From: Aquisphaera insulae
GTDB lineage: Bacteria > Planctomycetota > Planctomycetia > Isosphaerales > Isosphaeraceae
Assembly: GCF_011064615.1 (NCBI RefSeq)
Contig: NZ_JAALJH010000003.1
Location: forward strand, 1 to 64,000
Direction: 5' to 3'
DNA: 64,000 nt
Within the stretch, counting starts at the first letter, position 1. Each line of letters starts with the position of its first letter. This document shows positions 51,291 to 60,022 of the stretch, in pieces. The notes beneath the pieces are model-generated. The model made no database searches and was not told the origin of the DNA. It saw only the letters and a program-made list of their open reading frames with translations. Position numbers and translations under genes: made by a program.

Positions 51291-52379
51291 CTACCGTTCG
51301 TAAATGGGCAGGAAGCGGAAGTTGAGCGCCAGGGCCAGGAGGTCGAACGAGGTCGTGAGGCCCGGCCCGAACTGGCCCTGGAAGCTGCCGTCGGGCTTCT
51401 GGGCCTGCTTGAGCTGGCGGACCAGGAGGTTGTTCCATTTCTCCCAGGCCATCAGGTCCCCCTGGAAGAGGGCCTGGGCCTGATAGTAGCGGGCGTACTC
51501 GACCCACTGCTGGGCGGCCTGCTGCTCGAGCCGGCCGCGGAGGTAGTTGAGCGTGGACTTGTATTCGGGCATGTCCTTGCGGCGGGAGACCGAATAGATC
51601 AGGGTCGCGATCGAGATCCGCGCGATCGACTCGTCGAAGCCCCCCATGCCGCCCGAGTACGCGACCTGGCCCGACGGTGCGGTCATCGACTTGTAGTAGG
51701 CGACGGCCCGATCGACGGCGGCGTCGGGGACCTCGATCCCGGCGTTGCGGGCGGCGAGCAGGCCCACCAGCACGGCACCGCTGACGGACGTATCGGCGTC
51801 GTTGGCGTCCGGCGAGTATCGCCAGCCCCCCAGCGAGTTCTTCTTCTGCGAGGTGATCGCCGCGCGGACGGCCAGCTCGAGCGCCTGGCCGACCGACCGC
51901 GGGGCCTTGCCGTCGGGCCAGAGGTTACGCTCGTCGACGGCGCCGTAGGCCTCCGCCAGCGCGAGCGTGGCGAAGCCGTGGTGGTACATGCTCTGCCCCA
52001 TGATCCCCGTGGTCGCGTCCTGGGCGGTGATCAGGTTGCGGAGAGAGCGGCGGATGTGATTGCTGTAGAGCCCGAAATTGGGATCCTCGCCGGAGGCGAG
52101 GAAGACCAGCATGCCGAGGCCGACCGGCGCGGGGCCCTCTTCATAACTGCCGCCGGGCCATTCGCCCCGGTCGTTCTGGCTCGACGCCAGGAACTGGATG
52201 CCCCGATCGTACATCTCGCGGACGTCGCGCGGGATCACCTCGCCGAACCGGGCGCCGGGGAGGCCGACCTGGGCGGACGCGGGGGGGCAGGCCAGGACGA
52301 GCAGCGTCCCGAGGATGCCGAGGCCGATCGCCGATCGCGTACTTGTGGGGATTACCGGCATGGGAAGGTCGTCCATCAT
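51291..52379 (-). CDS. Secreted alpha-toroid protein (prenyltransferase/squalene-oxidase-like repeats)
   Basis: The 362-residue protein has a signal peptide (IGLGILGTLLVLACPPASAQ) and a repeat-built body: GIQFLASSQNDRGEWPGGSY, YHHGFATLALAEAYGAVDER, AAITSQKKNSLGGWRYSPDA, DTSVSGAVLVGLLAARNAG and AQKPDGSFQGQFGPGL. These QxxxGxW-type repeats belong to the squalene-cyclase/prenyltransferase alpha-alpha toroid fold, here without the catalytic DxDD, so an enzyme role is doubtful. ATG 52379 overlaps the upstream stop (ATGA), which supports this start. Such proteins often sit next to MoxR/BatA operons in planctomycetes. Confidence 0.83.
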   Translation of the reverse strand: MMDDLPMPVIPTSTRSAIGLGILGTLLVLACPPASAQVGLPGARFGEVIPRDVREMYDRGIQFLASSQNDRGEWPGGSYEEGPAPVGLGMLVFLASGEDPNFGLYSNHIRRSLRNLITAQDATTGIMGQSMYHHGFATLALAEAYGAVDERNLWPDGKAPRSVGQALELAVRAAITSQKKNSLGGWRYSPDANDADTSVSGAVLVGLLAARNAGIEVPDAAVDRAVAYYKSMTAPSGQVAYSGGMGGFDESIARISIATLIYSVSRRKDMPEYKSTLNYLRGRLEQQAAQQWVEYARYYQAQALFQGDLMAWEKWNNLLVRQLKQAQKPDGSFQGQFGPGLTTSFDLLALALNFRFLPIYER

Positions 52380-53380
52380 GGGTTGTGGGGCCGCGGGGCG
52401 AACACGTCGGCCGGGAGGTTCGTCCCGGAGGCCGGCTCGCGGAGGGCTCGGGCGAAGGCATCGGCGATGCCGCGGGCGCCGGCCGCCCGACGCTGATCGA
52501 CTCCCCGGGGCGGGAGCATGCCTTGTTGCCGGAGGAACTGCTCCATGCCTCGCCCCTGCGCGAGCTGGCGGTCCAGGAACTTCCACTGCGTGTCGCCCAG
52601 GATCGGCTTGAGCTTCTCCTCGGGGACCCGGCCGGCGAGGTAGAGCACCAGATAATAGTCGTACTGGCCGAACCGGACGGGAGGATCGCTCTGTTCCAGG
52701 ATGACCTCGACGAGCGACTTCCGCTGCACGTCGGTCAGGCCGATCGTCTGATCGAGCTGCGCCACGACCATCTCCACCTTGGCTCGGAGGCGGAATTGCC
52801 GCTTCTCCCGGAGGACCTTCTCGTACCGGTCGTCCTGCTGGTCCCCCAGGATTTTCCGCCGGGTCTTCGTGTAGAGCGAATCCTCGGTGAAGACGCCCGA
52901 GTGATAGGTGACCTGGAGCGGCTGGAGCTCCTGGTACATTTGCATGACCTTGTTCTGATCGTGCTTCACCTTGTCGAAGTCCTTCCGCTTGGCGTCCACC
53001 CGGTCGAAGAAGCGCTTGATGTCCCCCTTGCCGGCGAGGATGAGCTTCTTCTTCTGGACCTCGGAGAGGTTGCAGACGCGGGCCACGTCGTCCACGTGGA
53101 GGACCAGCTTGGTGTCGAGCTTGTTGTGGCCGTTTCGGCCCGCGCCGGACTCGCCGAAGACCCACTGATCGAAGGTCTCGTCGTTGAACATGACGCGGCC
53201 CTGCATGACCACATCCGCCGGGGCGGCCTCCTCAACCAGGTCGTCCGAGGCCGGCTCCGCGGCCGGCTGGGCGGGGACGACGCGGCGGACGAGCTGCGCG
53301 TCGGCACGGCCCACCGGGCCCGCCGCCAGCAGCGCGACGACGAAGGGAAGGACGGCGGCGGGTCGGCGTAGGCGGTTCAT
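52376..53380 (-). CDS. Secreted protein of unknown function
   Basis: The 334-residue protein has a signal peptide (RPAAVLPFVVALLAAGPVGRADA) and a largely helical, highly charged mature part (LSEVQKKKLILAGKGDIKRF, DAKRKDFDKVKHDQNKVMQM, LTDVQRKSLVEVILEQSDPP). I recognise no family. The LTxxQ...L pattern recurs in the next gene (LTPQQRSRYEQEV, LTADQRTKVAEG), so the two may be related or interact. It belongs to the MoxR operon, 32 bases downstream of that neighbour, with a four-base overlap into the toroid gene. A periplasmic helical binding role is inference. Confidence 0.7.
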   Translation of the reverse strand: MNRLRRPAAVLPFVVALLAAGPVGRADAQLVRRVVPAQPAAEPASDDLVEEAAPADVVMQGRVMFNDETFDQWVFGESGAGRNGHNKLDTKLVLHVDDVARVCNLSEVQKKKLILAGKGDIKRFFDRVDAKRKDFDKVKHDQNKVMQMYQELQPLQVTYHSGVFTEDSLYTKTRRKILGDQQDDRYEKVLREKRQFRLRAKVEMVVAQLDQTIGLTDVQRKSLVEVILEQSDPPVRFGQYDYYLVLYLAGRVPEEKLKPILGDTQWKFLDRQLAQGRGMEQFLRQQGMLPPRGVDQRRAAGARGIADAFARALREPASGTNLPADVFAPRPHNP

Positions 53381-53412
53381 GGTGCACCTCGGCACGCGCG
53401 AGCGCGGATCGA

Positions 53413-54444
53413 TCAGCGGACCCGGAAGATGACGCCGGCCGCCGGCGCGGCCTGGGGTTGCCCCTGGCCCTGCTTCTCGGCGGACTCCTTCTGGGCCTGG
53501 AGGAGCTCCGGATCGTCCAGCGGGTCGTTCTCCTGGACGATCCCGTTGAAGCTGATGCCCCAGAAAACGCCCGAGTTGCGCGGGATCCGCCGCCAGGCGA
53601 CCTTCTGATTCTCGGTCAGGTAGGGCATGACCGCCTTCTCGGGGACGTCGGGGAAGAAGTTGTCGATGTTCTGGAGCATCTCGATCGACTGCCCCCACGA
53701 GTCCTTCCAGTTGGCCGCGATCCCCTCCGCGACCTTGGTCCGCTGGTCGGCGGTCAGGACGAGGTCGCCGTCGAGCTTCGCCACCAGGTTGTCGATGATC
53801 ATCTGCTTGAGGCCGGCGGCGCGACGATCGACCTCCTGCTCGTAGCGAGACCGCTGCTGGGGCGTGAGCAGGGGCGAGACGGACTTGCGAAGCTCGGCCT
53901 CCATGATCCGGCGTGGATTCGGCTGGTCCATGCCCGGCCGCCAGCCGCCGCGCATCATCTTCTGCTGCGCCTCCACGAAGCCCCGGGCCGCCTTCTTCGC
54001 CGCCTCCGCGCCGAGCCGGGCCACGGCGAGGCGCTGGCCCTTATCCAGGTCGCAGGCGTTGCGAATGAAGTAATACTCCGCGCGGAACATCGGCCAGAGC
54101 TGAGGGACGTACTGGGCGGCCTGGGCCTCCAGGGCGTCCTCCTCGGCCTTCTTCTGGGCGGCCTTGCGGTCGGCGGCCCGCTTCTGGGCGACGTCCTTCT
54201 TCGGGACCGGTTCGCCCTTCGCCGGGGCGGGCCGGTCGGCCTCCTTCACCGTGGCCTTCTGCGGGACTTGACCGCCGGGCTCCCGGACTTCCAGGTCGAT
54301 CGCAATCGCGAACATCCCGCCGGGGCCGTGGAACACCCGGTTGATGGGCTGTCCGGGGTGGTCTTCCCCTCCCGCGGCCAGGCCGAGCCCGGACACGGCG
54401 CAGGCGACGACCAGCATCACAACCGCGTCCCGAAGACGACCCAT
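53413..54444 (-). CDS. Secreted helical protein of unknown function
   Basis: The 343-residue protein has a signal peptide (DAVVMLVVACAVSGLGLAAG), a Lys/Ala/Glu-rich coiled-coil region (KKDVAQKRAADRKAAQKKAE) and helical repeats LTPQQRSRYEQEVDRRAAGL, LTADQRTKVAEGIAANWKDS and LTENQKVAWRRI. The LTxxQ repeats resemble the LTPxQ helices of Spy/CpxP-like or planctomycete hypothetical proteins, but no function follows. It lies between the large membrane protein and the helical protein above in one operon, with gaps of 34 and 32 bases. Confidence 0.7.
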   Translation of the reverse strand: MGRLRDAVVMLVVACAVSGLGLAAGGEDHPGQPINRVFHGPGGMFAIAIDLEVREPGGQVPQKATVKEADRPAPAKGEPVPKKDVAQKRAADRKAAQKKAEEDALEAQAAQYVPQLWPMFRAEYYFIRNACDLDKGQRLAVARLGAEAAKKAARGFVEAQQKMMRGGWRPGMDQPNPRRIMEAELRKSVSPLLTPQQRSRYEQEVDRRAAGLKQMIIDNLVAKLDGDLVLTADQRTKVAEGIAANWKDSWGQSIEMLQNIDNFFPDVPEKAVMPYLTENQKVAWRRIPRNSGVFWGISFNGIVQENDPLDDPELLQAQKESAEKQGQGQPQAAPAAGVIFRVR

Positions 54445-54478
54445 GTCACCACCCTCCGACCGGCCGGGCCGCGAAGGC

Positions 54479-57400
54479 TCAGCGGCCCGCGCCGTTGCGT
54501 TCCAGCTTGTTGAAGTATTCGTCGAGCCCGGCGCGGTATTCCTCGGGGAGGACCGGGCCGGATTCTCCGGTGGCCTGGGAGATCCCGTGATCCTCGCGGA
54601 GCTCCTTCTGATTCACGCCGGAGCCGAGCAGGGCCATCGCCGAGTCGACGGTCTTGCCCGTGCCGCCGCCGCCGGGGGTCGCCCCCCCGCCGCCGCCGCC
54701 CTTCGGGTTGATCCGCTTGGACTGGAGCAGCAGCTCGATGGCCTCGGTCTCCGCGGCGATGGCCGGCGAGCCGGTGTCGGGCTGCGCCAGGATCTCCGTG
54801 GCGTCCTGCATCACCTCGGAGACGGCATTGAGGAGGCCGATCTCCTTCTTGAACTCCTGCAGCCCGTTGGGGAGCTCGCCGATCCGGACCACGACCTTGT
54901 CGATCCGTTCCCTGAGCCCGCCCTGGTTGGTGGAGAGCCCGGCCCCGCGCTTCCGGAACTCCTCGGCCTTGAGGGCCGGCCGGGCCTGCTCGGCCACCCG
55001 GGTGTCCTCGCGGAGGTTGATCTCGCCCTCGAGGACCTGGAGGACCTCGAGGACGACCGACGGCGGCAGGCTCGCCGGGGTCTTGCCGCCGGGACAGGAG
55101 CCGCAGCAGGCCGGGTCGACGAGGTCGTCGGACCAGCGGTCGAGCGTGTCCGACCAGTATTCACACTGGGCGATCGACAGGCCATTCTCCTTCTTGAGGT
55201 CGTCGCCGAGCTGCCGCAGGTTGCCGACCACGTCGAGCTTGCGCATCTCATCGAGCACGCTCTTGACCTTCACGAACCTGCGTCGCTCGAAGAACGCGTT
55301 CATGTCGTCCATGATCGTCGAGACGTCCTGGCTCCCCTTGGCTTCCTGCTTGGACAGCTCGTCGATCGTCTTGGCGACGTCATCCTTGCCCTTCCCCTGG
55401 GGGGCGAAGAGGCCGAAGGAGTTCGGCGTCACGTCGATCATCCGGCCGGCGATCGAGTACTGCTTCCGGGAGGCGGCCTTGAGCCGTTTCATCAGGGTGG
55501 AGCCTTCGAGGTTCGCCAGCACGCGGTTGAGCTCGTCGGCCACCTTTTCGAATTCGGCCAGCAGGTCCTCCTGCTGCTTGATCGCCTCGTCCACCTTCGG
55601 CGCCGCCGGGCTGGGGGGCGAGTCCGGGGTCTTGCCGGGGCTGGCGATCGTGGTCATGGGCAGCGTCAGGCGCGGAGAGCTCGGGTTCTTGGGGGGCTGG
55701 GGCTTCGGGGCCTTGTTGTCGAACGGCTGCTGGGACGACTCGCGGTCTGCCACCACGGGGACCGCCGGGGCCGATCCCTTCTTCGGCTCCCCCTTGGTCT
55801 CGGCCGGGTTGCCGGACTTGGTGTCCCGCACCATGCCGGCCATGGCCGTCTTGCCGTCCTTCGGCTGGGCCTGGTTGGAGGCCGTCTGGGCCCTCGACGC
55901 CTGCTTCAGCAGGTCGGCGACGGTGGGCATCCGGTTGCCGGAGATGTCCTTGAGGACCTGGAGCATCTCGGCCCATTTCTCCAGGTGGCCGACGCCGAAC
56001 TCGGGGTTGCGCATCGCCTGCTGGACGAGGTCCTCGCCGGTGCCGACCAGGCTGGTGAGCCGCCGGCCGTTGGCCCGCTCGGCATCGGCCTGGGCCTCGA
56101 TCCGCTTGCGGGTGTCCGGCCGGTCGAGCTCGTCGGCGGACATCGCCCGCAACTGCTTGTTCGTCTCCAGGAGCTGCATCTCGCGATCGCGGACCTCGAT
56201 CGACTGGCGCTGCCATTTGCTGAGCTGCTCGGTCAGCCAGATCGCGTGCTGCTCCGCGTTCAGGACGTAGAGGATATAGGGGGCCGAGTAGACCCGCGGC
56301 CGGCCCGGCAGGTAGTCCTCGACGAAGACCCGGACGGCCACCGGCTGGGGGTCGATCCCCAGGTTCTTCGCGGTGAAGGTGCCGGCGACGTCGAGCGTCT
56401 CCTTGTCGGAGCCGCCGGCGGCCAGGATCCGCTCCCCCTTCGCCGGATTCTTGATCATGGGATCGTCCGGGCCGTTCCACTCCATGCCCACGGTCTTGAC
56501 GCCGAAGTCGTCCTGGGCCTTGACCCGGAAATTCAGGGTCTCGGAGTCGAGGACGACCTTCTGCCGGGGCAGGTTCTCGCACGCGAGCGAGGGGGCCTCG
56601 TCGTCGCGGCCGTTGACCGAGAGGACGAACGGCGCCCGGCCCTCCAGGCCCAGGGCATCCTTCCAGCGGAATTCGATCGAGCGGTTGCCGTCCACCCGGA
56701 CCGGCGGGCTCGAGACGCTGGCACCGTTCGGGTCGCGGCCCTGGCCGTCCACCTGGGCGGCGGACAGGTCCCGGCTGGCGACCGCGGTGAAGCTCGCCCG
56801 CGCGCCCTTGACGATCGTCGCCACGCCGCCGCGGACGTCCTTGGTCTGGCTGCCCGAGCGGCCGAGGTAGTCCGGCAGGGTGATCTCGGCGCTGACGGAG
56901 GTCAGCTCCGGCCTCAGGGTGGGCTCGATCCGGACCTTCTGGGCGTAGTCGCCGATCCGGACGTCCAGGCTCCCGGCGTCGATCTGCGAGGGGAGCTCGA
57001 ACGCATACGCGTCGTCCTTGATCGCGGCGGAGACCGGGTGCTGCTCGCCGAGCTGCACGGCCCCCTGCGCGGGCTTCCAGGCGGTGTTGTCGCGGAGCCG
57101 GGCGACGACCGGGAAGGGCTCGCCGTGGGCGACGACCAGGGTCGGCGGCAGGGGCTCGACGGCCGCGAAGGTGTACCGCGGGGTGGCCTTCCACGGGGCC
57201 ATGAGCCGGGCCAGCGAGTTCGACAGGGCCTGCGGGCAGGCCGCCAGCAGCCCGAGGCAGATGGCGGCCGGGACGGCGAGGATGCCGAGCCAGAGCCGAT
57301 GGCGAGGATGCGGCACGCCGTCGCGGAAGTCGCGCCTGCGGGCATCCTCCGCGACCTGGGCGACGGCCGCCTCGCAGAGGGCCCGCGACCGGGCCTGCTC

Positions 57401-57763
57401 GGAGTCGTCGCGGACCAGCTCGATGATGCCCAGGAGCTGATCGCCGATGAGCGGGTACTTATGGGAGAGGAGCCGGGCCAGCTCGTCGAGCCGATGGTTC
57501 CGCCAGACCCATCGATAGACGGCCAGCGGCAGTCGCGCCGTGCCGACCCAGGCGGCGACGAAGAGCAGGCCGCGAGCCCAGGCGGGCGTCTCGACCAGGC
57601 GATCGACGGCGAACATCACCAGCCACGCCGCCACCAGGCCGAACGCCGCGGCGGCGACGGACTCGACCATCTTGATCGACCAGACGCGGCGGCGGAAGGC
57701 CAGGAGTTGGGCCCTCAGGCTCTCCGGCAGTTGGAGTCGATCGTGGGAAGGGACGGTGCTCAT
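54479..57763 (-). CDS. Very large membrane-anchored protein (DUF4175-like)
   Basis: The 1094-residue protein has two or three N-terminal membrane helices (about 30-80 and 145-170: AAAAFGLVAAWLVMFAVD, LWLGILAVPAAICLGLLA), a periplasmic beta-sandwich region (about 190-470) and a long helical, Pro/Lys/Gln-rich C-terminal half with coiled-coil stretches. The layout matches the DUF4175-type proteins of MoxR/BatA operons, whose function is unknown; mechanical or scaffold roles in the envelope have been proposed. ATG 57763 with GGGGGA upstream is preferred to the longer frame. The C-terminus is Gly-rich (GGGGGGATPGGGGTGKTVDS), a probable flexible end. Confidence 0.78.
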   Translation of the reverse strand: MSTVPSHDRLQLPESLRAQLLAFRRRVWSIKMVESVAAAAFGLVAAWLVMFAVDRLVETPAWARGLLFVAAWVGTARLPLAVYRWVWRNHRLDELARLLSHKYPLIGDQLLGIIELVRDDSEQARSRALCEAAVAQVAEDARRRDFRDGVPHPRHRLWLGILAVPAAICLGLLAACPQALSNSLARLMAPWKATPRYTFAAVEPLPPTLVVAHGEPFPVVARLRDNTAWKPAQGAVQLGEQHPVSAAIKDDAYAFELPSQIDAGSLDVRIGDYAQKVRIEPTLRPELTSVSAEITLPDYLGRSGSQTKDVRGGVATIVKGARASFTAVASRDLSAAQVDGQGRDPNGASVSSPPVRVDGNRSIEFRWKDALGLEGRAPFVLSVNGRDDEAPSLACENLPRQKVVLDSETLNFRVKAQDDFGVKTVGMEWNGPDDPMIKNPAKGERILAAGGSDKETLDVAGTFTAKNLGIDPQPVAVRVFVEDYLPGRPRVYSAPYILYVLNAEQHAIWLTEQLSKWQRQSIEVRDREMQLLETNKQLRAMSADELDRPDTRKRIEAQADAERANGRRLTSLVGTGEDLVQQAMRNPEFGVGHLEKWAEMLQVLKDISGNRMPTVADLLKQASRAQTASNQAQPKDGKTAMAGMVRDTKSGNPAETKGEPKKGSAPAVPVVADRESSQQPFDNKAPKPQPPKNPSSPRLTLPMTTIASPGKTPDSPPSPAAPKVDEAIKQQEDLLAEFEKVADELNRVLANLEGSTLMKRLKAASRKQYSIAGRMIDVTPNSFGLFAPQGKGKDDVAKTIDELSKQEAKGSQDVSTIMDDMNAFFERRRFVKVKSVLDEMRKLDVVGNLRQLGDDLKKENGLSIAQCEYWSDTLDRWSDDLVDPACCGSCPGGKTPASLPPSVVLEVLQVLEGEINLREDTRVAEQARPALKAEEFRKRGAGLSTNQGGLRERIDKVVVRIGELPNGLQEFKKEIGLLNAVSEVMQDATEILAQPDTGSPAIAAETEAIELLLQSKRINPKGGGGGGATPGGGGTGKTVDSAMALLGSGVNQKELREDHGISQATGESGPVLPEEYRAGLDEYFNKLERNGAGR

Positions 57764-57817
57764 GGCGATCCCCCGCGATTCCTGTCGAGATGAGTAGAGA
57801 GCCCTTGACAACGCCCA

Positions 57818-60022
57818 TCATACAAGACCGATGACCTTCCGTCCCACCCAGAAAACGCCGAGCAGGAGGACGATGGTGGCGGCCAGTGCGGGATGGCCCC
57901 AGAGCTGGAGCCGGCGCACCGAAGGGGGCGGCTCCGGCAGCTCCGCGATCGACCGGACGACCTCGTCGAGGTTCCCCGGCTCGATCACCTTGCCCCGGGT
58001 GACCCGCGCCAGCTCGTCGAGGACCTCCGGCCGCGCCGGCCGCCCCAGGCGCTCGGCGGCGACGCCCTGGACGAAGAACGAGGCCTCGAGCTTCGCCCCG
58101 GTCTCCTTGCAGGTGAGGACCACCTCGTGCTTGCCCGGCTCCGCGGCGGTGAACCGGCCGGCGAAGACGCCCCACTCGTCGCCCGCCGAGGTGAAGCGGA
58201 CCCGCTCCGACTTGCCCGACGGCGCGGTGATCAGCGCCGAGACCTCGCCGCCGTGGAGCGGCTCGCCGCCGCGATCCATCACGTTGGCGTGGAGGGCCAT
58301 GGTCTGGTGCATCTTCGGCTGGTCGGGGGTGTAGTAGAGCCGCATGGTCTCCCCCTTCGCCATGTTCCGCTGGTAGGCCATCCAGCGGACGACCTGGCCC
58401 CAGAACCGGTAGTGGTACTTGTCCTCGACGCCCTTGCGCCACCGCCAGGCGCCGTCGGTCCCCATGAAGAGGACCTTGCCGGCGCCGAAGGTCCGGGTGG
58501 CCAGCAGCGGCAGGCGGCCGTACTCGTTGGTGGCGTCCTTGTGGACGGCGAGGACCTCGCTGCCGGCCTTCGCCTTGAGCACCGGGGCGTACCACTGGAA
58601 GCCGGGCAGTGCCTCCCAGACCTCGGCGTTGTCGTCGGTCGTGTCGGCCAGCTTCGTCAGCAGGCTGGCCCGGCCGGTCTCCGTGAGCTCGAAGTGGTTG
58701 GGCGTCCGCGAGCCCCAGCCGGAGGGCTGCGCGGTGTCCATCGTCACCGGGCAGAGGTCGGCGAGCTCGGTGTCCATGAGCGAGAACTCCCGCCCCTGCA
58801 ATCCGGGCATGAAGACCAGGCCGCTGGCCTGGAACTCCACCAGCCCCTTCAGCAGCCGGCACTGCTCGACGGTGAGCTGGCCGTCGCCGACGCCGACGTC
58901 GCCGAGGAAGACGACGTCGTATTTCGAGAGCTCGTCCAGCCCCGCCGGGAATTGCTTGATGTAGTCCTTGTTGCCGCCCCCCACCTTGCTCAGCCCGGGG
59001 TGGAAGAGCAGGCAGGAGACCTCCACGCCCGGGTCCCGCGAGAGGGCGTTGCGGAGGTAGCGGTACTCCCACCGCGGGACCGACTCCACGACGAGCACCT
59101 TGAGCTTCTCCTCGCGGATCGCGATCGGGGCGCTCATCGCGTTGTTGTCGGCCAGGACCTCGTCGCCGTGGCGGGGGATGTCCACGGTGAGCGTGACGTT
59201 GCCGGTGGCCTTCGGCCTCCAGAGGATCCAGTCGGCCGTCCGGCTCATCGGGGCGATCGCCACCTCCTTCGTGAGCGTCTCCCCCTCGGACGTCCGGAGC
59301 GTGACCGTCGCGACGTACTCGCGCGGCAGCGAGCTCTCGATGGTGAACGGGATCCGGACCGACTTGCCGGCGACGCCGAACGTCGGCGCGTCCAGGCTGA
59401 GCAGCTCCACGTCGGGGAGCCTGGTGGGGCTGCCCGCGGGGACGGCGAAGATCGGGATGTCCCTGACGCGGAGCCGGGCCGCCGCCTCGACGGGCGGGGG
59501 GCCCTCGTTCCAGTCGCCGTCGCTGGCGAGGACGACGCCGCGGAGGTTCTGGACCTTCTCGAGCGCCCCGGCGAGCGGCTCGAAAAGGTCGGTCCCGTGG
59601 CCGGCCCTGGCCGTGGAGAAGGGCTGGATCACCACGTTCATCCGCTCGCGGACCTTCGCCCAGGCCGGCTCCTTCGTGAACGGGGCGATCGCCTCGCGGC
59701 GGGTCGCCGCGGAGGTCGGCGGCTTCCCCCGGGGCAGGACGTCGCGGGTGTCCATGCTGGTGGAGTCGTCGTACAGGACGGCGATCGTCGGCCGCTCCTC
59801 GGGGCGATACTCCTCGACCCATTCCGGCTGGTTGAGCATGACGGCCGCCAGGGTCACGAGCGCCAGCCGGATGAGCTCGAGCAGGCCCATGCCGCGGTGG
59901 TAGCCGGTCCGCCGCCAGGCGACGAAACAGAGCCCGGCCGTGATCAGCACCATCGCGATCGAGATGGCGAGCGACCAGGGGGTCCAGAGGAAGGTCAGCG
60001 AGCGGACCACGTCCATCTTCAT
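57818..60022 (-). CDS. Membrane protein with VWA and glutamine-amidotransferase-like domains
   Basis: The 734-residue protein has two N-terminal helices (about 13-35 and 45-62), a VWA-like domain with a MIDAS motif DDSTSMD, a receptor segment of beta sandwiches, a class I glutamine-amidotransferase-like domain (about 300-560: KVLVVESVPRWEYRYLRNAL, YDVVFLGDVGVGDGQ) lacking an obvious catalytic Cys, and one C-terminal helix near 710-730. It is thus anchored at both ends with most mass outside the cytoplasm. Related genes follow BatA genes in many MoxR operons. Its start overlaps the upstream stop (ATGA at 60019-60022). Confidence 0.82.
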   Translation of the reverse strand: MKMDVVRSLTFLWTPWSLAISIAMVLITAGLCFVAWRRTGYHRGMGLLELIRLALVTLAAVMLNQPEWVEEYRPEERPTIAVLYDDSTSMDTRDVLPRGKPPTSAATRREAIAPFTKEPAWAKVRERMNVVIQPFSTARAGHGTDLFEPLAGALEKVQNLRGVVLASDGDWNEGPPPVEAAARLRVRDIPIFAVPAGSPTRLPDVELLSLDAPTFGVAGKSVRIPFTIESSLPREYVATVTLRTSEGETLTKEVAIAPMSRTADWILWRPKATGNVTLTVDIPRHGDEVLADNNAMSAPIAIREEKLKVLVVESVPRWEYRYLRNALSRDPGVEVSCLLFHPGLSKVGGGNKDYIKQFPAGLDELSKYDVVFLGDVGVGDGQLTVEQCRLLKGLVEFQASGLVFMPGLQGREFSLMDTELADLCPVTMDTAQPSGWGSRTPNHFELTETGRASLLTKLADTTDDNAEVWEALPGFQWYAPVLKAKAGSEVLAVHKDATNEYGRLPLLATRTFGAGKVLFMGTDGAWRWRKGVEDKYHYRFWGQVVRWMAYQRNMAKGETMRLYYTPDQPKMHQTMALHANVMDRGGEPLHGGEVSALITAPSGKSERVRFTSAGDEWGVFAGRFTAAEPGKHEVVLTCKETGAKLEASFFVQGVAAERLGRPARPEVLDELARVTRGKVIEPGNLDEVVRSIAELPEPPPSVRRLQLWGHPALAATIVLLLGVFWVGRKVIGLV

